Assembly: GCA_012514835.1 (NCBI GenBank)
Contig: JAAYZM010000297.1
Span: 1 to 25,350, forward strand
Source of the DNA: Actinomycetales bacterium
GTDB taxonomy: Bacteria > Actinomycetota > Actinomycetes > Actinomycetales > Cellulomonadaceae
Direction: 5' to 3'
DNA length: 25,350 nt
The notes under the pieces are model-generated. The model worked only from the letters and a program-made list of their open reading frames with translations. It searched no databases and had not been told where the DNA came from. Numbering within the stretch: the stretch's first letter is position 1; every line of letters starts with the position of its first letter. This document shows, in pieces, positions 1 to 8,359 of this stretch. Made by a program: the position numbers and the translations under genes.

Positions 1-2
1 TA

Positions 3-2390
3 CGACGCCGGGCGCTCGCTCGCGCGGCGCGCGAGGAGCACGCGCGCCCCGTCCTCGCCCCGGGGCGTCCCGGCTCGATCACCGCCCCACCGGCTCGCTC
101 CGCCGCGCTGCCCGGACCGTCTGCCGCGGGACCGAGCTCAGCGTCAAGCCTCGCCCCGACCCCCGCGAGCGGCCCGCAGCTCCCCGTGCGGCACGACGCC
201 CCTGCCCCGGGCGCGGCGACCGAGCAGCGGCCGGTCACGGACGACGCGACGCCGCACGCTCGGGTACCCGGTTCGGCGTCGGCGGTCGCAGGGCCCAGGG
301 GCGCCGACGCGCGGCGCCTCGTCGGACCGGCGACCGGGACTTCCCCCGGAGCCGGCGTCGCGGCGCCCGCTGCCCCGGGCGCAAGCGCGCGGGCGGCCGT
401 CGCGTCGCCCGCGCCCCTGCCGGCCCCGGCGGGTGCGGTCCTCGACCCGGCCGCACCATCTCCAGATTCAGATGCGCGTGCGGCCACCCCGGGCGACCTC
501 GGCCGGAGCACGTCTGCGACCTCACGTCTCGCCCGGCCCGGCGCGACCGTTCGCCCGCTCGCGGGGCCCGTGCGGCGCACGACCGGTGCGCGCTCGGCGC
601 CCGCGGTGCTGAGCGGCGCGGACGGTCTGCGACGTTCTGCTCGCGCGGGCTCGGACGTCGCCGCCGAGGATGTCGCACCGACCGCGGCGCCCGTGGCACT
701 CCCCACGGTGCGGCCGGGCGACGCGCACGCCACCGCGAGCAGCGCGCACGCCACCGCGAGCAGCGCCCGAGCACCGAGCGCGGCGTCGAGCGTGCCCGGC
801 TCCGCAGGGTCCCCGGTGCCGCCCGCCGCGGGCGCGCCGCGCGACGGGGCGCGTGTGCCAGGCGCGAGCGCCGCACGGACCAGCCCGGCGGCGACGCCGC
901 ACGCCGACGCCGAGCGCACGGGAACGGGGACGGGACAGCTCCCAGGCACGAGCCAGCCCGCGGGCGGACCGGCCCCGGCGGTGCGACGAGCCTCCGCGGC
1001 CCGGTCCACCGGGAGCACGACCCCGACCGCTGTGACCGAACCGCTGCACCCTCGCGACGCGAGCGGTCCGGCCGTGCGGTCGAACCCGTCCGAGTCCTTC
1101 GCCACGCGGTCGCCCGTCGGGGGCCCGGCGCGCGGCGCGGCGCTCCCGCCGTGGCGCTCCCACCGGCTCCCCGGCACGGGGCACCGGCGGCCCGTCGCGG
1201 TGCGCCGCAGCACGACGCGCCCCCTCACGGGCGACACGCCGGGCCTGCGCCGGCTCACCGCCGCAGTCCCGCACGCGCTCGCTGGTCCGCGCTCGACGAG
1301 CCCGCACCCTGGCGCGACCCCGGTACGACCCGGCCGCGCCCCCCTCGACTCCTCCCCGCGCGCACCCGAGCGTGCCGAGCACTCCCAGGGGCGGACCCCC
1401 ACGCCGGTGCGTCCCGCCGCGACGGCGCCCGCGAGCCCTGCCCACCCGCACGACGCGCCTGCTCTCGACCCCCGTTGGACCGGCCCCGTCTCGACCGTGC
1501 GTCGCACGCCGCTCCGCGGCACGCCCGCGCCCGGGCCGACCATGCACCGCGAGGCAGCCATGATCCCGAGCTCGTCCCCCGGGGCCGTGCTCACCGAGAC
1601 GGCGCACGGAGCCGTCGGGACGGCGCTGCGCGCACTCGCCCCCACGACCGTCGCCCCCGCGGTCCCCGTGCTCCCCGCCCGACCCGGGGCGCCCCAGGTC
1701 CCGAGCGGCCCTGTCGTGCGCCGCTGGGACTCGCACCGCGCGACACCCGGCGTGCCCGCGCACCCGGGGCTGCTCGGCGCGGCGCGGAGCGGTCCGCCCG
1801 CGGGCGGACCGTCCCACGCGGGGGCACCCGCTCGCCCGGCGGCCCCGCGCGTGCCCGCCGCTCGAACCATGATCGGCGCGCACCGCGCACCGACAGGCTT
1901 GCCCGGGGTCGGCGCGCTGCCCCCGGCGCCCCCGCTCGTCGCGGTCGGCTCACCGGCGACCGGGCACCCCGGACGGACACCTGGCGCACCGACCGCGGGC
2001 GTGCCGGCCACCGCGCTCGCGGGCGCACCCACGGGTTCCGGACCCGGCGCTCCCCCGCCCGGGGCGCCCCGGGTCGCGAACCTCGGCCCCGCGGGCGGCG
2101 CAGCGCCCCCCGCCGCCGGGGCGACGTCCTTCCCCCCTCCCCCGTGGGCCGCGCCGTCGTCGGCCCCCCGCACCCCAGGAGCCGACGTGCGACCCCACCT
2201 GTGGACCGGTCAGGCCGAGCAGGCCGCCGACCCCGACGTCATCGCGAGCGAGGTCGAGCACCGCGTCGTCGCGCGGCTCGAGGAGTGGATCGCGACCGAC
2301 CTCGACGAGCGCGTCCTCGAGCTCGTCGAGCGCCGTGTCGCCGAGGAGACCGAGAGGCGCGCGTGGCGCCTCGGTACGGAGGTGTTCTGA
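3..2390 (+). CDS. Pro/Ala-rich eCIS-associated protein with charged helical C-terminus (5' end outside window)
   Basis: The reading frame is open to the left edge and has no convincing start. A GTG at 186 lacks a ribosome binding site, so the gene almost certainly begins upstream. Nearly all of the protein is low-complexity Ala/Pro/Gly/Arg/Ser sequence, probably disordered. A short V-R-R motif recurs (codons at 570, 981, 1200, 1497 and 1716). Only the last 55 residues or so look folded: an acidic/basic alternating segment rich in E, R, L and V (for example VEHRVVARLEEW and VLELVERRVAEE), predicted to be an amphipathic helix or coiled coil. The stop codon overlaps the ATG of the LysM hub gene by one base. 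An uncharacterised gene commonly sits in this position before the hub in eCIS loci (Pvc6 position), but at this length and composition it is not a normal Pvc6. Function unknown; a scaffold or adaptor tethered by its C-terminus is a guess. Confidence 0.7.
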   Translation, partial: RRRALARAAREEHARPVLAPGRPGSITAPPARSAALPGPSAAGPSSASSLAPTPASGPQLPVRHDAPAPGAATEQRPVTDDATPHARVPGSASAVAGPRGADARRLVGPATGTSPGAGVAAPAAPGASARAAVASPAPLPAPAGAVLDPAAPSPDSDARAATPGDLGRSTSATSRLARPGATVRPLAGPVRRTTGARSAPAVLSGADGLRRSARAGSDVAAEDVAPTAAPVALPTVRPGDAHATASSAHATASSARAPSAASSVPGSAGSPVPPAAGAPRDGARVPGASAARTSPAATPHADAERTGTGTGQLPGTSQPAGGPAPAVRRASAARSTGSTTPTAVTEPLHPRDASGPAVRSNPSESFATRSPVGGPARGAALPPWRSHRLPGTGHRRPVAVRRSTTRPLTGDTPGLRRLTAAVPHALAGPRSTSPHPGATPVRPGRAPLDSSPRAPERAEHSQGRTPTPVRPAATAPASPAHPHDAPALDPRWTGPVSTVRRTPLRGTPAPGPTMHREAAMIPSSSPGAVLTETAHGAVGTALRALAPTTVAPAVPVLPARPGAPQVPSGPVVRRWDSHRATPGVPAHPGLLGAARSGPPAGGPSHAGAPARPAAPRVPAARTMIGAHRAPTGLPGVGALPPAPPLVAVGSPATGHPGRTPGAPTAGVPATALAGAPTGSGPGAPPPGAPRVANLGPAGGAAPPAAGATSFPPPPWAAPSSAPRTPGADVRPHLWTGQAEQAADPDVIASEVEHRVVARLEEWIATDLDERVLELVERRVAEETERRAWRLGTEVF
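723..764 (+). repeat. Tandem direct repeat, 2 x 21 bases
   Basis: Two perfect adjacent copies of a 21-base unit lie in frame in the Pro/Ala-rich gene and encode HATASSA twice. This looks like recent slippage duplication in low-complexity coding sequence and keeps the frame open. Confidence 0.85.
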
Positions 2391-3067
2391 TGGCTCCCGA
2401 GGCTGGCGCGCCGTCGTCGTCCGCGAAGGCCTTCCTCGAGGTCGAGGGCGGCGAGCGGCTCCCGTGCCTGTTCAACCCTGCCCAGCTCCAGGTGACCCGC
2501 TCGAACCGCTGGGAGGGAGCGACCCGTCCCGGGCGCGGCGTGCCCCGCCTGCGCTACGCGGGTGCCGAGGGCGGAACGATGGCGGTCGACCTGTTCTTCG
2601 ACACGACCCACGACGGCAGCGCCGTGACGCGGTACACGGGCAAGATCCACGAGCTCATGGAGATCGACACCTCGCTGCCCGGCTCGGACGAGCGCACGGG
2701 CAACGTGCGCCCACCCACCGTGACCTTCCACTGGGGCGACCTGCACTCCTTCAAGGCGGTCGTCGCGCACATGAGCACGACGTTCACGTACTTCTCCTCG
2801 ACCGGGACGCCGCTGCGCGCCACCGTCTCGCTCGTGCTGCGCCAGTACGAGGCCTCGCACGCCTTCGGGCCCCAGAACCCGACCTCGGGCACCCCCGAGC
2901 CGCACCGCGTCCACCGCGTCCAGTCGGGCGAGACGCTCGACCGCATCGCGGCGCGCTACTACGGCGACTCGACCCGGTGGCGCACGCTCGCGACCGCGAA
3001 CCAGATCCCCGACCCGCTCGCGCTGCGGCCCGGGTCGCTCATCTCGATCCCCCGGGTGGACACATGA
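2390..3067 (+). CDS. LysM-containing baseplate hub protein (Pvc7/Afp7-like, T4 gp53-like family)
   Basis: This 225-residue protein is expected to sit at the inner baseplate and link the central spike to the tube. Residues 15 to about 155 form the eCIS/phage hub-connector domain, with the family's typical opening (a L-P-C-L-F-N-P-A-Q-L element, then the VDLFFDTT strand) and a W-G-D-L stretch followed by the repeat of beta strands. Residues 172 to about 221 form a LysM module (VQSGETLDRIA, then YYGDSTRWRTLA, and a terminal ISIP strand). LysM modules in contractile tail proteins bind neighbouring tail proteins, not necessarily peptidoglycan. The ATG overlaps the preceding stop by one base and the TGA overlaps the next ATG (ATGA), so translation is probably coupled. 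Length and order (LysM protein directly before the VgrG-like spike) match Pvc7 homologues. Confidence 0.93.
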   Translation: MAPEAGAPSSSAKAFLEVEGGERLPCLFNPAQLQVTRSNRWEGATRPGRGVPRLRYAGAEGGTMAVDLFFDTTHDGSAVTRYTGKIHELMEIDTSLPGSDERTGNVRPPTVTFHWGDLHSFKAVVAHMSTTFTYFSSTGTPLRATVSLVLRQYEASHAFGPQNPTSGTPEPHRVHRVQSGETLDRIAARYYGDSTRWRTLATANQIPDPLALRPGSLISIPRVDT

Positions 3068-4803
3068 GCCCGGGCGAGGTGGGGCTGCGGCGCACCAACG
3101 CGTCGATCTCGGTCGACGGCACGCCGCTGCCTGCGCGGGTGTTCGACGACCTGCTCGAGATGCGCGTCGCGCGTGGGACCAGGACGATCGGCCGGGCGAG
3201 CCTCGTGCTCGCCGACCGCACCTTCTCGCTCGCCGAGAACCACCTGCAGATCGGCAGCGAGGTCAAGATCTCGGCCCTCGAGCCCGCGGTCGAGATCTTC
3301 GCAGGGGTCGTCACGAGCCTCGCGACCGACATCGACCGGGACGGACCGCGTGTGCTCGTCACGGCGCACGACAAGTCCCACGTCATGGCACGTACCCGCA
3401 CGACGAAGACCTACGCCCAGCTCAGCGCGAAGGACATCGTCGAGCAGCTCGCGGGCGAGCACCGTCTGCGGGCCGAGGTCACGGACTTGAGGGCGGGAAA
3501 GGTCAAGGAGACCTGGTTCTGGCGGGCCGATTCGGCCCTCGGCCTGCTCGACGAGCTGTGCGACCGCCTCGGCTGGGAATGGGTCGTCGCGGGCTCGACG
3601 CTGCGCGTCGTCGACGTCTCACGGCTCGAGGTCCCCGAGCCGACGTGCACCCTGCCGTACGGTGACGTGCTGCTGCGCTTCTCGGCCGAGCAGAACCGCC
3701 CCGTCACGACCGAGGTCACGGTGCGCGGCTGGGACCCCGCCTCGAAGCGGTCGTTCACCTCGACGAGCACGACGCCGGACGAGGACAAGGGCTTCGTCGC
3801 GCCGGGCACGAGCCACGTCGCGACGACGGTCGTGACGCGGCGCGGTGCACGCACGAAGGCCGAGGCGGACGAGCTCGCGGCCGCGCTCGCGGCCCAGGCG
3901 GCCACCGTGACGGCGCGCGGACGGGCGCACTTCAGCCCGCAGATCGAGCCCGGCAAGGCGGTCAAGGTCACCGGGACCGGCCCCGGGGACGGCACGTACT
4001 ACGTGCGCGAGGTCGAGCACGTGCTCGACGGCGGCCCGTTGCGCACGAGCTTCGTCGCGGGTTTCCGGCCCCCCGCCCTCGTGACCGACCCGTGGTCGGG
4101 GCGGGGCACCCGAGGCTCGGTGCTCGCGAACGGGATCCACACGGGTGTCGTCACGGGCGTCGAGGACCCCGAGCAGCTCGGCCGCGTCCAGGTCAAGCTC
4201 TCCTCGGTCGACGACGAGATGAGCCTCGCGTGGGCACGTGTGCTCGCCCCGGGAGGAGGGCAAGGACGGGGCATCCAGTGGACCCCCGAGGTCCAGGACG
4301 AGGTGCTCGTCGGGTTCGAGGACGGCGACGCGCGCCGGCCCGTCGTGCTCGGCGGGCTCTTCAACGAGATCGACCTGCCCCCGGTGCGCAACCACGAGGG
4401 CTCGGTCAAGACCCGCACGCTCGTCTCGGCCGTCGGGAACAAGATCGAGATCGGGGACGGGGCCGACGCCGAGTACATCGACCTCGTCCTGCACGACGGC
4501 ACGGTGCGGCTGCACCTCGGCGCCGACCGCGTCGACCTCGAGGCGAAGGACAAGCCCGTGCGGATCTCCTCGGGCAAGGCCGAGATCGTGCTCGCGAAGG
4601 ACGGCACGATCACGATCAAGGGCTCGACGATCAAGATCGAGGCGGACCAGGAGGTCGCCGTGCAGGGCGCGAACGTCAAGGGCACAGCCTCGGCGGGCCT
4701 CACGCTCGACGGGGCGACCACGACCGTCAAGGCCAAGAGCTCGCTCAAGCTGCAGTCGACCGGGGTCGCCGAGCTCGCCGGATCGATGGTGAAGATCAAC
4801 TGA
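3064..4803 (+). CDS. VgrG-like central spike protein (Pvc8-like; gpD/gp5 fusion)
   Basis: This 579-residue protein would form the trimeric spike at the tip of the contractile particle. Residues 1 to about 340 resemble the phage late-control gene D (gp27-like) hub domains, including the V-T-A-H-D-K strand and a WFWRADSALGLLDELC helix. Residues about 357 to 440 are the gp5 oligonucleotide-binding fold, with GVVTGVEDPEQLGRVQVKL, the W-A-R-V strand and DEVLVGFEDGD followed by RRPVVLGGLFN. From about 460 to the end there is short-period beta sequence (TITIKGSTIKIEAD and similar), typical of the triple-stranded beta-helix needle. The ATG overlaps the LysM gene stop (ATGA). I see no effector extension at the C-terminus and no PAAR gene after it, so the needle may be uncapped or capped by a protein encoded elsewhere. 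Confidence 0.96.
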   Translation: MSPGEVGLRRTNASISVDGTPLPARVFDDLLEMRVARGTRTIGRASLVLADRTFSLAENHLQIGSEVKISALEPAVEIFAGVVTSLATDIDRDGPRVLVTAHDKSHVMARTRTTKTYAQLSAKDIVEQLAGEHRLRAEVTDLRAGKVKETWFWRADSALGLLDELCDRLGWEWVVAGSTLRVVDVSRLEVPEPTCTLPYGDVLLRFSAEQNRPVTTEVTVRGWDPASKRSFTSTSTTPDEDKGFVAPGTSHVATTVVTRRGARTKAEADELAAALAAQAATVTARGRAHFSPQIEPGKAVKVTGTGPGDGTYYVREVEHVLDGGPLRTSFVAGFRPPALVTDPWSGRGTRGSVLANGIHTGVVTGVEDPEQLGRVQVKLSSVDDEMSLAWARVLAPGGGQGRGIQWTPEVQDEVLVGFEDGDARRPVVLGGLFNEIDLPPVRNHEGSVKTRTLVSAVGNKIEIGDGADAEYIDLVLHDGTVRLHLGADRVDLEAKDKPVRISSGKAEIVLAKDGTITIKGSTIKIEADQEVAVQGANVKGTASAGLTLDGATTTVKAKSSLKLQSTGVAELAGSMVKIN

Positions 4804-5228
4804 TGAGCATCCAGCCCACCGACCCGCACGCCGTGCCGACGGACTTCGTCGGCCGCGGCTTCGCGTGGCCCTTCGGCGTCGACCACACGGGCGCGCTGCG
4901 CATGACGAACGGTTCGGACCTCGCCGACTCGATCACGGTCGTGCTCATGACGGCGCCCGGCGAACGGCTCATGCGCCCTCAGTTCGGGTGCCGCATCTGG
5001 GACCTGCTGTTCGAACCCGTGACCGCGAACCTCGTGGGCCTCGTCCGCGAGGCCGTGCGGGACGCCCTCGCGCAGTGGGAGCCGCGCATCGAGGTCGAGG
5101 ACGTGCGCCCCGTGCCCGACGACGACCCTGGCCTCGTGCGCATCGAGATCGACTACCGCGTGCGGGCCACGAACGACCGCCGCAACCTCGTCTACCCGTT
5201 CTACGTCATCCCGCGTGAGGAAGCCTGA
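4803..5228 (+). CDS. Baseplate wedge protein, gp25/GPW family (Pvc9-like)
   Basis: This 141-residue protein matches the GPW/gp25 family in length and layout. An N-terminal strand region (GFAWPFGVDHTGAL) precedes the I-T-V-V-L-M-T-A-P-G-E-R-L-M-R-P-(Q)-F-G-C block, which is the family signature, and the C-terminal strands contain EIDYRV and a proline-ended tail. gp25 proteins connect the inner baseplate to the first sheath ring and help start sheath assembly. The ATG shares one base with the spike gene stop (TGATG), and the stop shares one base with the baseplate J start, so the gene is part of the coupled baseplate operon. Standard eCIS order is spike, gp25, PAAR, gp6; here the PAAR slot is missing. 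Confidence 0.95.
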   Translation: MSIQPTDPHAVPTDFVGRGFAWPFGVDHTGALRMTNGSDLADSITVVLMTAPGERLMRPQFGCRIWDLLFEPVTANLVGLVREAVRDALAQWEPRIEVEDVRPVPDDDPGLVRIEIDYRVRATNDRRNLVYPFYVIPREEA

Positions 5229-7171
5229 TGCCGCTCGACCCGCCGCACCTCGACGACCGCCGCTTCCAGGACATCGTCGACGAGGCCAAGCGCCTGATCC
5301 CCCGCTTCACCCCGGAGTGGACGAACCACAACGTCTCCGACCCCGGGGTCGCGCTCATCGAGCTGTTCGCGTGGATGAGCGAGATGGTCCTGTACCGGGT
5401 CAACCAGGTGCCCGACCGCCTCTACGTGCACTTCCTCAACCTCGTGGGGATCGACCTGTTCCCGCCGTCGGTCGCGCGCACCGAGCTCGTGTTCCGGCTC
5501 ACCGCCCCGACGGGCGAGGTCGTGCGCATCCCCGCGGGGACGCAGGTCGCGACGGCCGACGACGACGACCCGGTCGTCTTCGCGACCTCGCACGACGCTC
5601 TCGCCCGGCCCGCCGCGCTCGTCGCGGCGCTGACCCGCTCGGCCGCGACCGGGGCGACGCGTGACGTGTGGGAGGACCTCACGCTCCCCCAGGGCGCGGT
5701 CGTGTGCTTCCCGTCCGAGCCGCTCGTCGAGGGGGACGCGTTCTACCTCGGCCTCGCGTCCCCGCTCGCCCACCAGGTGCTCGAGCTCGAGATCGACGCG
5801 CATGCCGAGGGGATCGGGGTCGACCCGCTCGACCCGCCGCTCGTGTGGGAGGTGTGGACGGGTGAGGCCTGGACGCCGTGCATCGTCGAGCAGGACACGA
5901 CGGGCGGGCTCAACCAGGACGGCTCGGTCGTCATGCTCGTGGGCCCCGAGGCCGCTCCGCTCGTGCTCGGCGGGACGTCGGCGCACTGGCTGCGGGCCCG
6001 CATGCTGCGCCCGACGACGCACCGTGCTGGCTACCAGGCCTCGCCGCAGGTCTCGGCCGTCGTGGCCCGCACGGTCGGGGTGAGCGCCCCGGCCGAGCAC
6101 TCCGAGGTGGTCCCCGGGACGCTCCTCGGACGATCGACGGGCATCCCCTCGCAGACCTTCGACCTCCCGCGCGGGCCGGTCGCGGCGCGCCGTCCCGGCG
6201 AGCACGTGCTCGTGACCGACCACACCGGGACGCACGTGTGGGACGAGGTCTCCGACTTCTCTTCCTCAGGACCGCGCGACCGGCACGTCGTGTGGGACTC
6301 GGGTGCGGCTCGGGTGACCTTCGGCCCTGCGGTGCGGCACCCCGACGGCACGGTCCGCCAGCACGGGGCGATCCCGGGCGACGGCGCCGAGGTGCGCGTG
6401 ACCGCCTACCGCACGGGCGGGGGCGCACGCGGCAACGTCGGGGCGCGCACCCTCACCGCGCTGCGCAGCGCGCTCCCGTACGTCGCGAGCGTGACGAACC
6501 CGCGGGCCGCGACGGGCGGCGTCGACGCCGAGACGGTCGACGAGGCGCGCCTGCGTGGCCCGCTCGCGCTGCGCACGGGCCAGCGAGCCGTGACCGCGAC
6601 CGACTTCGAGATGCTTGCGCGCCAGGCGTCGATCGAGGTCGCCCGCGCACGTTGCCTCCCTGCGGCCCGCACGGGCTCGCACGCGGTGCGGCTGCTCGTC
6701 GTGCCGCAGGTGCGCACCTCTGCCCTGACGCACGAGATCGACGACTTCGCACTCTCGACCGAGCTGTTCGACACGGTCGCCGAGGCGATCGAGTCGCGGC
6801 GCGCGGTCGGCGTCGCGGTCGAGCTCGGCACACCGTACTACCAGGGCGTGAGCGTCGCGGCGCTCGTGCGGACCCTCCCGGGCCGGCCCGCGGACGCGAT
6901 CCGCCAGCGCATCGGCGAGGCGCTCACCGAGCTCGTCCACCCGCTCGTGGGTGGCCCGGACGGCTCGGGCTGGCCCTTCGGTCAGGCGCTCACGGTCGGC
7001 GCCGTCTCGCAGGTCGTCGAGGGGGTCGACGGCGTGCTCGCGGTCGACGAGGTCCAGCTCTTCGAGTACGACCTGCGCAACCGCAAGCGGGTCGGTGAGG
7101 GGCGGGAGTCGATCACGCTCGGGGAGAACGCGTTGTTCCTCGCGGCCGAGCACCGGGTCGTGGTCCGATGA
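5228..7171 (+). CDS. Baseplate assembly protein J / gp6-like (Pvc11-like)
   Basis: This 647-residue protein is the main wedge component that forms the baseplate ring around the spike. The N-terminus carries the signature of the putative baseplate assembly family: FTPEWTNHNVSDPGVALIEL, followed by FAWMSEMVLYRVNQVPDRLY. The middle region has beta-rich insert domains. The baseplate J core lies at about residues 390 to 480 (GGGARGNVGARTLTAL, TNPRAATGGVDAETVDEARL), leading to TGQRAVTATDFEMLARQ. The C-terminal part (about 540 to 647) has the typical strand-helix pattern with a conserved V-EGVDGVLAVDEVQLF element. The length is close to other eCIS gp6 homologues (about 650 to 900). The start overlaps the gp25 stop by one base and the end overlaps the next ATG by four. 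Confidence 0.96.
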   Translation: MPLDPPHLDDRRFQDIVDEAKRLIPRFTPEWTNHNVSDPGVALIELFAWMSEMVLYRVNQVPDRLYVHFLNLVGIDLFPPSVARTELVFRLTAPTGEVVRIPAGTQVATADDDDPVVFATSHDALARPAALVAALTRSAATGATRDVWEDLTLPQGAVVCFPSEPLVEGDAFYLGLASPLAHQVLELEIDAHAEGIGVDPLDPPLVWEVWTGEAWTPCIVEQDTTGGLNQDGSVVMLVGPEAAPLVLGGTSAHWLRARMLRPTTHRAGYQASPQVSAVVARTVGVSAPAEHSEVVPGTLLGRSTGIPSQTFDLPRGPVAARRPGEHVLVTDHTGTHVWDEVSDFSSSGPRDRHVVWDSGAARVTFGPAVRHPDGTVRQHGAIPGDGAEVRVTAYRTGGGARGNVGARTLTALRSALPYVASVTNPRAATGGVDAETVDEARLRGPLALRTGQRAVTATDFEMLARQASIEVARARCLPAARTGSHAVRLLVVPQVRTSALTHEIDDFALSTELFDTVAEAIESRRAVGVAVELGTPYYQGVSVAALVRTLPGRPADAIRQRIGEALTELVHPLVGGPDGSGWPFGQALTVGAVSQVVEGVDGVLAVDEVQLFEYDLRNRKRVGEGRESITLGENALFLAAEHRVVVR

Positions 7172-7716
7172 CGCGCACCGACGACTGGCTCCTCGCCCAG
7201 CTGCCCGCGGCGCTCGCCGCCGAGGACTTCTTCGCGCGGTTCGTGCGGATCTTCCAGGCACAGGGCTCGACCCTGCTCGCGCACGCGGACAACCTTCCCC
7301 ACCTTGCCGACCCGGGGGTCGCCCCGGTCGAGCTCGTGCGATGGATGACGCGCTGGCTCGGCAGCCCGGGCCTCGACCCGAGCTATCCCGAGGACATGCA
7401 CCGCGCGATGCTGCGCACCGCGGCCGCGACGCTCCAGTGGCGCGGCACGAGGCGCGGCCTCGTGACGCTGCTCGACCTCGTCACGGGCGGGCAGGTGCGG
7501 GTGAGCGAGAGCGGTGGCGTATGGCCCCAGGACGAGGCGCCCGACGGTCCGCCGTGGGTGCGCGTCGAGGTCGACGACGCGGGCCGGGTCGGTGTCCCGG
7601 ACCTCGTCGACCTCGTGCTCGACGAGGTTCCCGCGCACGTGCGGGCTGAGATCGTCGTGGGTGGGCGGGTCGTGTGGCCCGCGGTCGCCGCGACGGCGGA
7701 AGGTGCGAGGCGATGA
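7168..7716 (+). CDS. Phage tail protein I-like baseplate protein (Pvc12 position)
   Basis: This 182-residue protein resembles the short phage tail protein domain found next to baseplate J genes (P2 gpI/gp7-like). It has an N-terminal helix-rich segment, the FVRIFQAQGSTLLAHADNLP element, a WMTRWLGSPGLDP loop and the diagnostic LQWRGTRRGLVTLLDLVTGG stretch at about residues 91 to 110. Family members bridge wedge proteins in the baseplate. PVC and Afp Pvc12 proteins are several times longer, so this is the compact version, or only the conserved core, as often seen outside the Photorhabdus/Serratia group. Start (ATGA with the J gene) and end (ATGA with the zinc-ribbon gene) show tight coupling. 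Confidence 0.88.
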   Translation: MTRTDDWLLAQLPAALAAEDFFARFVRIFQAQGSTLLAHADNLPHLADPGVAPVELVRWMTRWLGSPGLDPSYPEDMHRAMLRTAAATLQWRGTRRGLVTLLDLVTGGQVRVSESGGVWPQDEAPDGPPWVRVEVDDAGRVGVPDLVDLVLDEVPAHVRAEIVVGGRVVWPAVAATAEGARR

Positions 7717-8309
7717 GTGACGTGAACGTCCCGACCCGGGTCCCGACGGGTGTCGCGACGAGCCCCGGCAGCAGCATGGTCGTCGGCGCTGCCCCGCTCG
7801 AGGGCGCGGCCGAGCCGGCGGCGGGCGTCGCCGCGGTGCAGTCCGCGGGTGCCGGGCCGCTCGTCGAGGTCACGTGCCCGGGCTGCGGCGCGCTCGCGCA
7901 CGTGCGCGCGGACCGGCGCAGCGCGGCCGACTTCTGCGCGACGTGCGACCACCCCCTGTTCTGGGCGGGCGTGCGTTCGGCGCCCGAGGGCGTCGCGGAC
8001 GACGCCTCGCTCGACGCGCGGTACCGCGCCCCAGGCGTGGTCGGCACCGCGCAGCACTCCCCGCTCGCGTGCCCGCGCTGCGGCGAGCACAACCACGCGA
8101 CGTGGGGCGCGTGCGTGCGATGCGGCGCCGAGCTCGACCCGCCACCGCCGCCGCCCCCCGTCCCGCCCGCGCCCGCACCCGCGCCGCCGCAGGTGGTCAC
8201 GGTCGAGCGTCCCGTGCCGTGCGGGCACCCGCCCGTGTGGCTCGTCGTGCTGATCTCCTCGATCATCTCCGCGGCCGTCGTCGCGGGGATCTTCCTCGCC
8301 GTGGGCTGA
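7713..8309 (+). CDS. Tail-anchored double zinc-ribbon protein, last gene of the baseplate operon
   Basis: This 198-residue protein is not a recognised eCIS core component. Residues 1 to 50 are Ala/Gly/Val-rich and probably flexible. Two zinc-ribbon-like knuckle sets follow: C55/C58 with C75/C78, and C120/C123 with C134/C137. A Pro-rich linker (a run of seven prolines, then alternating Pro/Ala) leads to a C-terminal hydrophobic helix at about residues 175 to 198 (VWLVVLISSIISAAVVAGIF). There is no signal peptide, so the simplest topology is a cytoplasmic zinc-binding head held to the membrane by its tail. The ATG overlaps the stop of the tail-protein-I-like gene by four bases, so it is made with the baseplate. 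A role in bringing the particle to the membrane is inferred from topology and operon position only. Confidence 0.85.
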   Translation: MSDVNVPTRVPTGVATSPGSSMVVGAAPLEGAAEPAAGVAAVQSAGAGPLVEVTCPGCGALAHVRADRRSAADFCATCDHPLFWAGVRSAPEGVADDASLDARYRAPGVVGTAQHSPLACPRCGEHNHATWGACVRCGAELDPPPPPPPVPPAPAPAPPQVVTVERPVPCGHPPVWLVVLISSIISAAVVAGIFLAVG

Positions 8310-8321
8310 GCGGCACCTGAG

Positions 8322-8341
8322 CGGTCCTTGTCCAGGGACCG
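8322..8341 (+). terminator. Hairpin just after the baseplate operon
   Basis: CGGTCC at 8322-8327 pairs with GGACCG at 8336-8341, closed by one extra T-G pair, 12 bases after the zinc-ribbon stop codon. There is no T-tract, so termination by this hairpin alone is uncertain. Confidence 0.4.
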
Positions 8342-8359
8342 TGCCATGCCTCGCCACGA

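Noticed and set aside
723..764. CRISPR-like repeat
   Set aside because: Only two adjacent in-frame copies without spacers, inside low-complexity coding sequence.
2903..3060. LysM module as evidence of a peptidoglycan hydrolase
   Set aside because: No hydrolase domain is present, and LysM modules are standard in contractile-tail hub proteins where they contact other tail proteins.
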